A DNA stretch of 64,000 nucleotides, from positions 186,001 through 250,000 of the forward strand of contig PHEY01000002.1 in NCBI GenBank assembly GCA_002841335.1. The letters are read 5' to 3'. Position 1 is the first letter of the stretch; each line of letters starts with the position of its first letter. Shown here piece by piece: positions 34,050 through 43,430 of this stretch. A program made the translations under genes and the position numbers. The DNA is from Actinobacteria bacterium HGW-Actinobacteria-2 (lineage in GTDB: Bacteria; Actinomycetota; Actinomycetes; Propionibacteriales; Propionibacteriaceae). The notes below the pieces were generated by a model. That model saw only the letters and a list, made by a program, of their open reading frames with translations, did not search any database and was not told the DNA's origin.

Positions 34050-35459
34050 GTGAGTTTCCGCCTGTATGACAGCGCTCGACGCGCCGTGGTCGACTTCCAG
34101 CCGCTCGAACCCGGCAAGGCGTCGATCTACTGCTGTGGCGCCACCGTGCAGTCGGCACCCCACCTAGGGCACGTCCGCAAGGAGGTCAACTTCGACGTCC
34201 TGCGGCGCTGGCTGGAAGCCACCGGCTATCAGGTGACGATGGTGAACAACGTCACCGACATCGACGACAAGATCCTGGCCAAGTCCGCCGAGGCCGGACG
34301 TCCGTGGTGGGCTCACGCGTACCTGTTCGAGAACGCCTTCCACGAGGCCTTCCGTGCGCTCGGTGTGCGTCCGCCCACCTACGAGCCGCGCGCCACCGGG
34401 CACATCCCAGAGATGATCGCGCTGATGCAGGAGCTGATCGACGCCGGGCACGCCTATGCCGCCACCGACGGCTCCGGCGATGTCTACTTCGACGTGATGT
34501 CCTGGCCGGCCTATGGCGAGCTGTCGGGGATGAAGGTCGCCGACATGGAACCCGCCGAGGACGCCGACCCACGCGGCAAGCGCGACCCGCGCGACTTCGC
34601 GTTGTGGAAGGGCGCCAAGCCCGGCGAGCCGGAGTCGGCCTCGTGGGACACCCCGTGGGGTCGCGGACGTCCGGGCTGGCACCTGGAGTGCTCGGCGATG
34701 GCCGGCAAGTACCTCGGCGATGCCTTCGACATTCACGGCGGCGGCATCGACCTGCGCTTCCCGCACCATGAGAACGAGATCGCCCAGTCCAAGGCGGCCG
34801 GACGTGGGTTTGCGACGTACTGGATGCACAACGCCTGGGTGACCATGGCCGGGGAGAAGATGAGCAAGTCGCTGGGTAACACCGCCGACGTGCCCACCGC
34901 GGTGGCGACCTACGGCGGACGGGCCGTCCGGCTGTACCTGGCCGGACCGCACTACCGCTCGGCGATCGAGTTGTCCGACACCTCCCTGGCCGAAGCCGCT
35001 GCCCAACTCGCCCGCATCGACGGATTCCTGTCTCGGGTGAAAGCGCTCGGGGCCAGCTGGCTGGTCGACACGTCGTTGCCCGCCGAGTTCGTCTCCGCGA
35101 TGAACGACGATCTGGGTACGCCAGCTGCTTTGGCGACGGTCTTCAACACTGTGAAGCAGGGCAACATCGCACTGGATGCAGGCGATACCGAAGCAGCGGT
35201 CACCGCCTATGCGCAGGTGCTGGCGATGCTCGACATCTTTGGACTGAACCCTGATGCCCCCGAGTGGGCCGAGACCGGCTCCACCCAAGACCTGACCCCT
35301 GTGGTGGACGGCCTGGTGGCCGCTCTCCTGGAGCAACGCGGCCAGGCCCGCGAGCGCAAGGACTGGGCGGCTGCCGATGCCATCCGCGATCAACTAGGCG
35401 CACTGGGCCTGTCGGTCACCGATACCCCTGACGGCCCTCGCTGGTCGATCGAGAAGTGA
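34050..35459 (+). CDS. cysS: Cysteinyl-tRNA synthetase
   Basis: Class I synthetase charging tRNA-Cys, 469 residues. It has the zinc-ligand YCCGATVQ, the HIGH-like [12 protein letters not shown] and HHENEIAQS (further zinc ligands), and KMSKS. The DALR and anticodon-binding parts fill the C-terminal third ([13 protein letters not shown], later [12 protein letters not shown]), which separates it from the shorter mycothiol ligase MshC. TAGACT ends six bases before the GTG, so the mRNA is probably leaderless. It is followed after six bases by rlmB. In many actinobacteria cysS-rlmB follow carD-ispDF; here they lie ~13 kb apart. Confidence 0.96.
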   Translation: MSFRLYDSARRAVVDFQPLEPGKASIYCCGATVQSAPHLGHVRKEVNFDVLRRWLEATGYQVTMVNNVTDIDDKILAKSAEAGRPWWAHAYLFENAFHEAFRALGVRPPTYEPRATGHIPEMIALMQELIDAGHAYAATDGSGDVYFDVMSWPAYGELSGMKVADMEPAEDADPRGKRDPRDFALWKGAKPGEPESASWDTPWGRGRPGWHLECSAMAGKYLGDAFDIHGGGIDLRFPHHENEIAQSKAAGRGFATYWMHNAWVTMAGEKMSKSLGNTADVPTAVATYGGRAVRLYLAGPHYRSAIELSDTSLAEAAAQLARIDGFLSRVKALGASWLVDTSLPAEFVSAMNDDLGTPAALATVFNTVKQGNIALDAGDTEAAVTAYAQVLAMLDIFGLNPDAPEWAETGSTQDLTPVVDGLVAALLEQRGQARERKDWAAADAIRDQLGALGLSVTDTPDGPRWSIEK

Positions 35460-35465
35460 GGAACC

Positions 35466-36440
35466 ATGCCAGGTAACAGTCAGCGCAAGGGTGCGGTCCG
35501 CAAGAAGGGCAAGACCACTCCGGCCGGTTCGGGCGGACGCGTCCGCCGCGGTCTGGAGGGCAAGGGCCCCACGCCGCGCGCCGAGGATCGTCCCTACCAC
35601 AAGGCTTATCGCAAGCGTCGTCCCGAGGAACCGGGCCGGACCGAGGGCAAGCCGAAGTCCGCTCGGCGCGGGCCGCGACCGACGGGTAACACCGCCACCG
35701 CCGGCTCGGATTGGGTGATCGGCCGCAACCCGGTGCTGGAGGCGCTGGAAGCCGGGCTCCCGGTGCGCCGCGCCTACGTAGCCGAAGGCCTGGAGCGGGA
35801 TTCGCGGCTGCGCGACATCCTCAAGTACGCCGCCGACCACGGCATCCCGCTGCTGCAGGCCACCCGCACCGAGCTCGATCGCCTCACCGGCGGCGGCGTC
35901 CATCAGGGTGTGGCGCTGCAGTTGCCGGAGTTCGAGTACGCCGATGCCGAGGACGTCCTCGGCGACGCCCTCGATGCCGAGACCGCCGGTCTGGTGGTGG
36001 CCTGCGACTCGATCACTGACCCGCGCAACCTCGGTGCGATCATCCGCAGCGCGGCCGCCTTCGGCGCACACGGGGTGATCATTCCGGAGCGGCGATCCGC
36101 ACAGATGACCGCCGCCGCGTGGAAGACCTCAGCCGGCGCAGCCGCACGCGTCCCGGTGGCACAGGTGACCAACCTGAACCGGACGCTGAAGCAGTACGCC
36201 GACGCGGGGTTCACCGTGGTCGGGCTGGACGGCGAAGCCGAAACCGACATCGCCGGCTTTCCGGGCATCGACGGACCGGTGCTGCTGGTGGTCGGATCCG
36301 AAGGCGAAGGCTTGTCCCGCCTGGTCAGCGAGAACTGTGACGTGCTGGCGCACATCCCGATCGGGTCTGCGGTCGAATCGCTGAACGCCAGCGTGGCCGC
36401 GGCCATCGCGCTGTACGAAGTCAACCGCTCCCGCGCCTGA
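35466..36440 (+). CDS. rlmB: 23S rRNA (guanosine-2'-O-)-methyltransferase, RlmB/TrmH (SpoU) family
   Basis: Methylates the ribose of a 23S rRNA guanosine with S-adenosylmethionine. Of 324 residues, the first ~75 are a basic, disordered head (KKGKTTPAGSGGRVRRG and on). Then come the substrate-binding domain (VIGRNPVLEALEAGLPVRRA) and the SPOUT knot domain. The latter has SITDPRNLGAIIRSAAAFGA, VGSEGEGLSRLV and the C-terminal LNASVAAAIALYE. The basic head is usual in actinobacteria. It follows cysS by six bases. Confidence 0.94.
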   Translation: MPGNSQRKGAVRKKGKTTPAGSGGRVRRGLEGKGPTPRAEDRPYHKAYRKRRPEEPGRTEGKPKSARRGPRPTGNTATAGSDWVIGRNPVLEALEAGLPVRRAYVAEGLERDSRLRDILKYAADHGIPLLQATRTELDRLTGGGVHQGVALQLPEFEYADAEDVLGDALDAETAGLVVACDSITDPRNLGAIIRSAAAFGAHGVIIPERRSAQMTAAAWKTSAGAAARVPVAQVTNLNRTLKQYADAGFTVVGLDGEAETDIAGFPGIDGPVLLVVGSEGEGLSRLVSENCDVLAHIPIGSAVESLNASVAAAIALYEVNRSRA

Positions 36441-36452
36441 CTTCGTCTCGAA

Positions 36453-36468
36453 CCCGCGCAAGCGCGGG
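36453..36468 (+). terminator. Short hairpin after rlmB
   Basis: CCCGCGC (36453-36459) pairs with GCGCGGG (36462-36468) around a two-base loop, 13 bases after the stop. The loop is tight and no U-run follows, so this is only a candidate. Confidence 0.35.
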
Positions 36469-36630
36469 CGGTGGCACGACGCCACTCGCTCCAGCGCCTG
36501 ATCTGGCGGTTCTCCGACGCCGCGTCGCGGCCAGGGCACTGGAACGGCGAGCTATCGTCATCACGAAGCCTTCGTTCTGGTGCATAGCTGGTCCGTCGCT
36601 GCGCACCCACGGCGATTCAGGAGCCCCGTC

Positions 36631-38553
36631 ATGACGACCCACCCACCCCTGTCAGCCGCTCGCTCGCCACGATCACGGTCGTGGCACGTCGGCCGCCTGC
36701 TTTCCGTCCTGACCGCTGCAGCACTGGTTGCGGTGGGCGCTGCCCCCGTCCTGGCCAGCGCGCCGGCACAGGCCGCCGAGTCCTACTTCTGCAGCGACAA
36801 CACCCAGCCCTACGTGCCGGTAGCGGCCGCCGAGGCATACGCCCCCGGTGAGGCGGTGACCGGCCTGTCGGTGACCACGGGCACCACCCCCGAGGGGTTC
36901 ACCGGCAGCTATGTGGGCTTCATCTCCGACGGGTTGGGCACCGGCAAAGACCTGCTGCTGTTCCGGCTCAGCTCTGATGTGATCGACGGCACCGGCACCA
37001 TGCGCGGGGCCGGCATCTGGGCGGGCATGTCGGGCTCGCCGGTGTACGACGGCGCCGGCCGGCTGATCGGCGCCGTCGCCTACGCCCTGACCACCGAGAA
37101 TCTGCCGATCGCCGGCGTGACTCCGGCCGAGTACCTGAAGTCCATCGGCTCCACCGGGATCACCCCGGCCAGCAAGGTACGGACCACCTCGACGAACCTG
37201 AAGGTCTCCGCCGCCGGCACCGAGATTGCCGGCACCAGCCTGGCGGGCACCAGCTTCACCCAGATCAAGACGGTGAACGTCGCCGGCGCGGCCGGAACTG
37301 CCGCCAACGCGTTCACCAACCGGACGCTCGCCCGCACCCCGTCCGGTGGTGCGGTGGCGTCCTTCCTGCGCAGCAAGACCTTCCAGCCCGCCGGCACCAC
37401 CCACGCCGCCAGCGTCCCGAACACCTTGGTCGCCGGTGGGACGGTGGCCGCTCTCTACGCCAGCGGCGACCTCATCGTGGGCGGCATCGGCACCGTCACC
37501 GCGATCTGCGGCACCTCGATGTGGGCCTTCGGCCATCCGATGTCCTTCCAGGGCAGGTCCGCCCTGCAGATGGCCAACGCGTCCACCGCGTTGATCGTGC
37601 CGGACGCAGCCGGCCAAACCGGCTCCTACAAGCAGACCTCCCAGATCGGCGCACCCATCGGCATGATCACCGAGGACCGGCTCGCCGGCATCAAGGGCAC
37701 CCTGGGCGCCACCCGCAGCTTCGGCATCGGCGTGGACGTGCACAACGCCGCCGAGACGTTGATCGCCGCCTACCACGTGGCCGTCTCCGAGCCCACCGCG
37801 GGCCCTGCGGCCGTCGCGGCGATGATCGGTCAGGCCACCCAGGAGCAACTCGATCAAGATGGTGGCGGAACGGCCGAGGTCGGCTGGACGATCAACTACA
37901 CCCGCGCCGACGGTACGGCCGAGAGCCTGACCAACTCCGAGTTCGTCAACGCCGACCAAGCCTTCGCTGATCTTGTCGGTTCGGCCGCTGCCGAGGACGT
38001 GTCTGCGCTGGTGTCCAACAGGTTCGAGGACGTCACCATCACCTCCGTGGCGGTCACCCTCAGGCTGGTCAGCGCCGACTCGATCAGCTACCGCGCCAAG
38101 GGAATGCAGGTCCAACTCAAGGGCACCTGGAAGTCGCTCAGCGGCGTCCGACTCAAGGCCGGCAGCCGCTATTGGTTCCGCCCGGTCTACACCGTGGTCA
38201 AAAACGGACGAGACAGCCAGGTCTTCACCGGCGATCCGGTGTCCGTACGGCTGCGCGCGAACGCGATCACGCGAGGTCACTTCGCGCTGGCCGCGACCGC
38301 TCCCTCCGACCAGACCTGCACCTCGACGGACGAAGGCGACTGCCCCGATCTGAGCAGCACACCAGGAGACAGCGCCACCAGCTTCGACGACCTGATCGCG
38401 ATCCTGGACGCGCTGGACCCGGGCAACCAGGTCGACGGCACCATCGACTACAAACTCAAGAAGAAGAAGTCCCCGCTGACCCGGAGCTTCACCTTCACCA
38501 CGCCCGGTGAGGCCAGCGGCGAGGCCAAGGTCACCTTCCGGATCAAGCGCTAG
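36631..38553 (+). CDS. Secreted SpoIVB-peptidase-S55-like protein
   Basis: A 640-residue exported protein. The signal peptide is RLLSVLTAAALVAVGAAPVL, cut near AQA. Residues ~65-310 resemble the S55 domain: GIWAGMSGSPVYDGAGRLIG holds the candidate catalytic Ser134, and MWAFGHPMSFQG the candidate His302. In B. subtilis SpoIVB the His comes before the Ser, so the order is reversed here, as in other S55-like proteins outside sporulators. The C-terminal ~250 residues look beta-rich and end in KKKKSPLTRSFTFTTPG-like basic sequence. ATG at 36631 has CAGGAG upstream. It cannot act in sporulation here; autoprocessing or a surface role is possible. Confidence 0.72.
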   Translation: MTTHPPLSAARSPRSRSWHVGRLLSVLTAAALVAVGAAPVLASAPAQAAESYFCSDNTQPYVPVAAAEAYAPGEAVTGLSVTTGTTPEGFTGSYVGFISDGLGTGKDLLLFRLSSDVIDGTGTMRGAGIWAGMSGSPVYDGAGRLIGAVAYALTTENLPIAGVTPAEYLKSIGSTGITPASKVRTTSTNLKVSAAGTEIAGTSLAGTSFTQIKTVNVAGAAGTAANAFTNRTLARTPSGGAVASFLRSKTFQPAGTTHAASVPNTLVAGGTVAALYASGDLIVGGIGTVTAICGTSMWAFGHPMSFQGRSALQMANASTALIVPDAAGQTGSYKQTSQIGAPIGMITEDRLAGIKGTLGATRSFGIGVDVHNAAETLIAAYHVAVSEPTAGPAAVAAMIGQATQEQLDQDGGGTAEVGWTINYTRADGTAESLTNSEFVNADQAFADLVGSAAAEDVSALVSNRFEDVTITSVAVTLRLVSADSISYRAKGMQVQLKGTWKSLSGVRLKAGSRYWFRPVYTVVKNGRDSQVFTGDPVSVRLRANAITRGHFALAATAPSDQTCTSTDEGDCPDLSSTPGDSATSFDDLIAILDALDPGNQVDGTIDYKLKKKKSPLTRSFTFTTPGEASGEAKVTFRIKR

Positions 38554-38563
38554 GACCGATCAC

Positions 38564-39199
38564 CTACTTGGCCCCGGACGCGAAGGGCCGCACCTTCATC
38601 AGGGTGATCGACGCGTTCGTGCAACCCACGTAATCGGAGGCAGCCACGAACAGCGACTGGGAATCGTTCGGGAGGACGACCCGGAAGCCGTCGGCCGGCT
38701 GCGGCTGGCACTGGCTCGCGTCGTAGTTCTCCGCCACCGCGACGTCCAACGGCGCGTGCGCCGCCTTGCCGGGGTTGAGGGTCACCGGCTTGGCGGAACT
38801 CGACACCGGGGTGGCTTTAGCGCCGAGCACCACGCCGTTGCCGCCACCCACCAGGGCGACGCTCGGATGACCGGACAGCAGACACGGTGCCGCGCTGTCG
38901 TTGGTGAAGACCAGGTAGGGAAGGCGGTGGCCGGCCCCGCCGCCGCCGCCCGCCCCCAACGTCAAGGTGACGTCGACCGCCCGACACGGCGCAGCCAGCA
39001 CCGACGGCGAGGTCGACGAAGACGGTGACGGAGACATCACCGTGGGCGAGGGGGACGCCGGCGTGCTCGCCGAACTCGACACCGGACTGGGCGCCGGACT
39101 CGGCGCACCGGACTGACACCCTGCCACCGCAATCACGGCAAGACCACTGGCGATCACCATCGCCGCCGCCTTTGCGGCGTCCACAACAACACGGCTCAT
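38564..39199 (-). CDS. Lipoprotein with DUF4232 domain
   Basis: A 211-residue protein anchored outside the membrane. The lipobox VAGC lies at ~25-28 after a hydrophobic signal segment. A Ser/Pro/Thr-rich linker of ~40 residues follows. The DUF4232 domain begins CRAVDVTLTLG, continues with LVFTNDSAAPCLLSGHPSVA and ends near DYVGCTNASITLM; its two conserved cysteines could form a disulfide. TACGCT ends six bases before the ATG, so the mRNA is probably leaderless. Function of DUF4232 is unknown. It is convergent with the S55-like gene. Confidence 0.85.
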   Translation of the reverse strand: MSRVVVDAAKAAAMVIASGLAVIAVAGCQSGAPSPAPSPVSSSASTPASPSPTVMSPSPSSSTSPSVLAAPCRAVDVTLTLGAGGGGGAGHRLPYLVFTNDSAAPCLLSGHPSVALVGGGNGVVLGAKATPVSSSAKPVTLNPGKAAHAPLDVAVAENYDASQCQPQPADGFRVVLPNDSQSLFVAASDYVGCTNASITLMKVRPFASGAK

Positions 39200-39241
39200 G
39201 GCCGCAGCGTACTCAGCCCGAGCCAGGCGCGGAACGCGTGT

Positions 39242-39784
39242 TCAGCCCCGGGCCACCGCTTCGACCAAAGCGGCGTTGAACGCCGGCAAGTCCCGAGGAC
39301 TGCGGCTGGTCACGAGCTTGCCGTCGACAACGACCTCGGCGTCAGTCCAGTCGGCACCGGCATTCTTCAAGTCGGTCGAAATTCGCGTGGTCGAGGTGAT
39401 CTTGCGTCCGGCCACGGCGTCCGCCTCGATCAGAATCCATGGCCCGTGGCAGATCGAAGCCACCGGCTTGTCGGCCTCGACAAAGGCCCTCACGAAGGCG
39501 ATCGCCTTCGGGTTGGTGCGGATCTTGTCGGAGTTCAGGGTGCCTCCCGGCAACACCAGGGCATCGAAATCGGCGGGGTCGGCCTCGTCCAGGGTCAGGT
39601 CCACGGCGAAGTCGTCGCCACGGTCCCAGTCACCGATCAGCGCGGTGATAGTGCCGTGCTCCTCGCTCACCAGGACGGGCTGCGCGCCGGCGGCCTCCAG
39701 AACGGCCCACGGCTCGGTCAACTCCGGCTGCTCCACCCCACGCTTGAGCAGGAACGCCACCTTCTTGCCTGTCAGATCACTCAT
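39242..39784 (-). CDS. PfpI/DJ-1 family protein
   Basis: A 180-residue cytosolic protein of the PfpI group (stress-linked deglycase, peptidase or hydratase relatives). It has KKVAFLLKRGVEQPELTEPW with the conserved Glu, FDALVLPGGTLNSDKIR, and the nucleophile elbow VASICHGPWILIEAD, whose Cys and His are the catalytic pair. AGGAGGGATG lies just before the ATG at 39784. It overlaps the end of the upstream EamA gene by eight bases, so the two are probably co-transcribed. Substrate unknown. Confidence 0.88.
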   Translation of the reverse strand: MSDLTGKKVAFLLKRGVEQPELTEPWAVLEAAGAQPVLVSEEHGTITALIGDWDRGDDFAVDLTLDEADPADFDALVLPGGTLNSDKIRTNPKAIAFVRAFVEADKPVASICHGPWILIEADAVAGRKITSTTRISTDLKNAGADWTDAEVVVDGKLVTSRSPRDLPAFNAALVEAVARG

Positions 39785-40703
39785 CATCCCTCCTTGTTGG
39801 ACCAACATCGACCCTACTCGCGAGGAGAGATCTCAGCGACCAGCGACCTTGCACCACGGCGACGCCGGTCAGCACCACCAGTCCTCCGATTGGCTCGGCC
39901 CAGGACAATGGCTCGGCCAGCAGCAACACCCCCAGAAGGACCCCGACAACCGGAATCAAATAGGTGACGGTAGACGCTCTGGTTGGCCCCCAGGCGTTGG
40001 CGACGTTCGCGTTCCAGACATAGGCAGCACCCGTCCCGAGGGCACCGAGAGCCAGCAGCGCGCCCCAGACCGGCCAGCTCGGCACGGCTGCGTACCACCC
40101 GCTGAACGGCAGAGCCAGGCTGGCCAGAACAGCCGCGGAGCCGACCTGAACCAAAGCCGTGGCCAGCGCCGACAGCTGCAGTGGCACCACAAACCGGCGG
40201 TAGTAGGCAAAACCCAGCCCGTAACAAGCGGTCGCTCCCAGACAACCGAGCTGACCCCACACGGTGCCACCAACTCCACCGCGCCATGGCTCCACAATCA
40301 CCACGACACCGACCACGCCAAGCACGAGGCCGACCCAGCGCGACGCTCCGGCTCGTTCCCGCAGGAGCAGCCAGGCAGCGACGGCCGTCATCAGCGGAGT
40401 GGTGGCGTTCAGGATCGATGCCAAGCTCGAGGCAACCTGCTGCTGTGCCCAGGCGAACAGGTTGAACGGGACCGCGCACCACAGGGCACCGAGGATCACC
40501 AGATGCCCCCAGCCGGCCAGCGTCTGCGGCAGTCGCGGGCGGCGCCAGACTGCCAGCAGCATCAGCGTCAGTGCCCCAATGACCAGACGGGCAAAGACCA
40601 CCTGGCCGGGCAACATCTCGCTCAAGGCGATCTTCACAAACAGGAAGCTCGAACCCCAGACCAGCGCCAACAGCCCAAACTGCATCGCGGTCGAACGTTG
40701 CAC
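39777..40703 (-). CDS. EamA/DMT superfamily transporter
   Basis: A 308-residue transporter with ten membrane segments in two EamA repeats. The first begins FGLLALVWGSSFLFVKIALS, and the second includes TVTYLIPVVGVLLGVLLLAE; both carry the typical proline-glycine pattern of RhaT/YdcZ-like exporters. GTG at 40703 has AGGAGGGT upstream. The last eight bases overlap the PfpI-like gene. About 220 bases upstream lies a candidate structured RNA ending in a terminator in the same orientation. The substrate is unknown, perhaps an amino acid or metabolite. Confidence 0.88.
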   Translation of the reverse strand: MQRSTAMQFGLLALVWGSSFLFVKIALSEMLPGQVVFARLVIGALTLMLLAVWRRPRLPQTLAGWGHLVILGALWCAVPFNLFAWAQQQVASSLASILNATTPLMTAVAAWLLLRERAGASRWVGLVLGVVGVVVIVEPWRGGVGGTVWGQLGCLGATACYGLGFAYYRRFVVPLQLSALATALVQVGSAAVLASLALPFSGWYAAVPSWPVWGALLALGALGTGAAYVWNANVANAWGPTRASTVTYLIPVVGVLLGVLLLAEPLSWAEPIGGLVVLTGVAVVQGRWSLRSLLASRVDVGPTRRDDE

Positions 40704-40924
40704 GCGTACCCTCCTTCGCCCACGATGCCTTGGATCGCAGGGACAGGAGCCTAACCGCCGCCACCGACGTCGGGCTGGCGGGATTCGGACCTCGCAACAC
40801 CGTCAAGCGTCGCGCTTGTGGCGATGCGGCATCGGACCCCCGGGGTGTCGAGGGAAGTCACAGAGCCCGGCCATCGAAGGCATGTTGACCAGGCTGGCCG
40901 CCTTCCGAGCCGCCGCCTGGTGGT
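40704..40924. other. Intergenic stretch between the EamA gene and the RNA terminator
   Basis: No gene is visible. A small hairpin (CAAGCG-TCG-CGCTTG) lies at about 40804-40818 and GC-rich inverted repeats flank it. The EamA promoter should lie here, unless transcription comes through the RNA element upstream. Confidence 0.35.
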
Positions 40925-41096
40925 AAAAACACGGCGCCCACCAGGGATACACACCTGGTGGGCGCCGAGTTGGGCCGCGGCCCGGGATCGCAAAGGGGAA
41001 TTGCGTCGGATGAGTGTCCCCGGGCCGCGACGTTGTACGGCGATCGATCACAAGTGGCTTGTGAAATCGACCGCCGAAGTTCCAACAGCCCACAAC
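40925..41096 (-). ncRNA. Candidate structured RNA with three-way junction and intrinsic terminator
   Basis: On the minus strand four helices follow in order. The closing stem P1 is 41088-41096 (GTTG-U-GGGC) with 40969-40975 (GCCCAAC). Hairpin A (41038-41076) has outer CGGCG/CGCCG and inner CACAAG/CTTGTG. Hairpin B (40977-41028) has a perfect GCGGCCCGGG/CCCGGGCCGC stem with a CGCAA/TTGCG top. Last is a perfect 14-base terminator stem (40932-40945 with 40954-40967) followed by five U residues. A -10-like TATGGT lies at the 5' end. It matches no family I recognise. It could be a small RNA, or a leader that attenuates the EamA gene. Confidence 0.6.
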
Positions 41097-41171
41097 CATA
41101 GCAGCAGAATCAAAACCTCAACCAATACTCGCAATCCGCGCAGGAACCGCTCACCGTGGGTGCAAAAGGGG

Positions 41172-41873
41172 CTAGAGCAGCCTTTTCATTCTCTGCTTGG
41201 CGAGATTCTGCTTTACCACCCAGGCCAGATCGGAGTCCGTGGTCTCGATGGCGAAGAACTGGGCCAGACCCGGTTGCGGCAGGGCGGCCACCGCCACCGA
41301 CCAGCAGTACGCCAGGCCCTGCCGCAGCACGCGCACCGATTCCCCACGGCGAGCCGGAGGGGGCACGGCCGCCAGCGCAGCGGTGGCCTGCTCACAGGCG
41401 GCCAGCGCCGCGGTCGCGGTCAGCGGATCGGTCAGCAGTCGCGGCTCACAGATCGCGGCGATCCCGGCACGGATCACCAGCGGATCGGGGTCGGCCACCC
41501 AATCGGCCACGAGCCGCCGCAGCAACACCGGATCGTGGTCGCCGATTCGCTGGACGGCGATCGCGGCCGCCTCCCGCACCCGCCAGCGACCATCGGCGGC
41601 CGCGGTCCGAAGACGTCCAACCAGACTGCCGTCCTCGGGTGCCGCGAGCACCAAGCGGCTCAGTCCGACCACTCCGCAGCAGGCCAGGTAGTCGTCGTCT
41701 CGACCCAGGCAGTCCCAGATCAGACCGTCGGGCAACAGGTCGCCGGCGACGTCCAGCAACTCGAGGTTCGCCCGCGGACCGGGAAGGCCACTGTGTGCGG
41801 TGAGGTACCCGGGCATCTCCGATGGAGTCAGCGCAGCCAGCTCCGCACGGTACTGCGCAGCGACGTCAGCCAT
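41172..41873 (-). CDS. HEAT-repeat-like protein
   Basis: A 233-residue, almost wholly helical protein. Repeats of the HEAT type are seen around [40 protein letters not shown] and [18 protein letters not shown]. No signal peptide or membrane segment is present. TAGCAT ends six bases before the ATG at 41873, so the mRNA is probably leaderless. Such folds usually serve protein binding; members related to DNA alkylation repair exist, but no active-site pattern is visible. It is divergent from glyA. Confidence 0.65.
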   Translation of the reverse strand: MADVAAQYRAELAALTPSEMPGYLTAHSGLPGPRANLELLDVAGDLLPDGLIWDCLGRDDDYLACCGVVGLSRLVLAAPEDGSLVGRLRTAAADGRWRVREAAAIAVQRIGDHDPVLLRRLVADWVADPDPLVIRAGIAAICEPRLLTDPLTATAALAACEQATAALAAVPPPARRGESVRVLRQGLAYCWSVAVAALPQPGLAQFFAIETTDSDLAWVVKQNLAKQRMKRLL

Positions 41874-41962
41874 ACCCTCATGCTAAGCCGGGCGGTGGCT
41901 GCGCCGCGGGAGCCCGGCAAAGCTCGATAGAGTTGCCTGGTCGCCGAGCAAGGAGCCTGTCT

Positions 41963-43402
41963 GTGGCCGAAATCAACAGCCCCCTGTCCGCCCTTTACTC
42001 TCAGCTGCTGGGAGTGATCGAGTCGGTCGAACCGCGCATCGCGGACGCGACCCGCTCGGAGCTGGCAGACCAGCGAGCCAGCCTGAAGCTGATCGCCAGT
42101 GAGAACTACGCCTCGCTCCCGGTGCTGCTGACCATGGGTACCTGGATGAGCGACAAGTACGCCGAAGGCACGGTGGGCCACCGCTTCTACGCCGGTTGCC
42201 AGAACGTCGACACCGTGGAGAGCGTCGCCGCCGAGCACGCCCGTGAGCTCTTCGGCGCCGAATACGCCTACGTCCAGCCCCACTCGGGCATCGACGCCAA
42301 CCTGGTGGCCTACTGGTCGATCCTGTCCCACCGCATCGAGAGCCCGACGTTGGAGCGGCTCGGCGCCAAGACCGTCAACGACCTGTCCGAGGAGGACTGG
42401 GAAGACCTGCGCGCCACCTTCAACGCTCAGCGCGTGATGGGCATGAGTCTGGACGCCGGCGGCCACCTCACCCACGGCTTCCGCCACAACATCTCCGGCA
42501 AGATGTTCCGTCAGCACTCTTACGGCACCAACCCCGAGACCGGCCTGATCGACTACGACAAGCTGCTCGCCGACGCGCGTGAGTTCAAGCCGTTGATCCT
42601 GGTGGCCGGCTATTCCGCCTACCCGCGGCGGGTGAACTTCGCGAAGATGCGCGAGATCGCCGACGAGGTGGGCGCGACCCTGTTCGTCGACATGGCGCAC
42701 TTCGCCGGCCTGGTGGCCGGCAAGGTGTTCACCGGCGAGGAGAACCCGGTGCCCTACGCCGACGTGATCGGCTCCACCACCCACAAGTCCCTGCGCGGCC
42801 CGCGTGGCGGCTTCGTCCTGGCCACCAACGAGTACGCGTCCGCGGTTGATCGTGGCTGCCCGATGGTGCTCGGCGGACCGCTCAGCCACGTGATGGCCGC
42901 CAAGGCCGTCGCCTTCGCCGAGGCGCGCCAGACGTCCTTCCAGACCTACGCCCAGGCGGTGGCCGACAACGCCAAGACGCTGGCCGAGGGCCTGATGAAG
43001 CGCGGGGTCAAGCTGGTCACCGACGGCACCGACAACCACCTGGTGCTGATGGACGTCAGCTCGTTCGGCCTCACCGGGCGCCAGGCCGAGTCGGCGCTCC
43101 TGGATTCCGGCGTGGTCACCAACCGCAACTCCGTGCCCAGCGATCCCAATGGCGCCTGGTACACCTCGGGCGTCCGGATCGGCACCCCGGCGCTGACCAC
43201 CCGCGGCTTCGGCGCGGCCGAGTTCGACAAGGTCGCTGAGCTGATCACCGACGTGCTGAAGGCCACCACCCCGGTGACCACCGCTGCCGGAACCCCGGGC
43301 AAGGCGAAGTACACCATCGCCGACGGTGTCGCCGAGCGGACGCACGCCGCGGCGGCCGAGTTGCTCGACGCCAACCCGCTGTACCCCGGCCTGGAGCTGT
43401 AA
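41963..43402 (+). CDS. glyA: Serine hydroxymethyltransferase, long form
   Basis: PLP enzyme converting serine and tetrahydrofolate to glycine and methylene-tetrahydrofolate. GTG at 41963 follows AAGGAG; upstream codons in frame lie outside the family. Typical parts are [34 protein letters not shown], and [13 protein letters not shown] with PLP-binding Lys275. At 479 residues it is ~60 longer than the usual ~420. Most of the excess is an insertion of ~37 residues at about 122-158 ([20 protein letters not shown] and on), with PHSGIDAN instead of the common PHSGSQAN. Longer forms are known in some lineages such as Chlamydia. Confidence 0.95.
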   Translation: MAEINSPLSALYSQLLGVIESVEPRIADATRSELADQRASLKLIASENYASLPVLLTMGTWMSDKYAEGTVGHRFYAGCQNVDTVESVAAEHARELFGAEYAYVQPHSGIDANLVAYWSILSHRIESPTLERLGAKTVNDLSEEDWEDLRATFNAQRVMGMSLDAGGHLTHGFRHNISGKMFRQHSYGTNPETGLIDYDKLLADAREFKPLILVAGYSAYPRRVNFAKMREIADEVGATLFVDMAHFAGLVAGKVFTGEENPVPYADVIGSTTHKSLRGPRGGFVLATNEYASAVDRGCPMVLGGPLSHVMAAKAVAFAEARQTSFQTYAQAVADNAKTLAEGLMKRGVKLVTDGTDNHLVLMDVSSFGLTGRQAESALLDSGVVTNRNSVPSDPNGAWYTSGVRIGTPALTTRGFGAAEFDKVAELITDVLKATTPVTTAAGTPGKAKYTIADGVAERTHAAAAELLDANPLYPGLEL

Positions 43403-43430
43403 GCGCGCCGACAGGCTCGGCCGGTCACGC

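Noticed and set aside
34050..35459. Mycothiol ligase MshC instead of CysS
   Set aside because: The length (469) and the C-terminal DALR/anticodon-binding part fit CysS; MshC is shorter and lacks it.
40777..40792. tRNA-like T-arm (GGCGGGATTCGGACC) near 40780
   Set aside because: The stems around it do not pair on either strand, and no acceptor, D or anticodon arm can be built.
40925..41096. 6C RNA or another known actinobacterial small RNA
   Set aside because: The C-rich hairpin loops that define 6C RNA are absent, and the landmarks of SRP RNA, tmRNA and RNase P RNA are not present.
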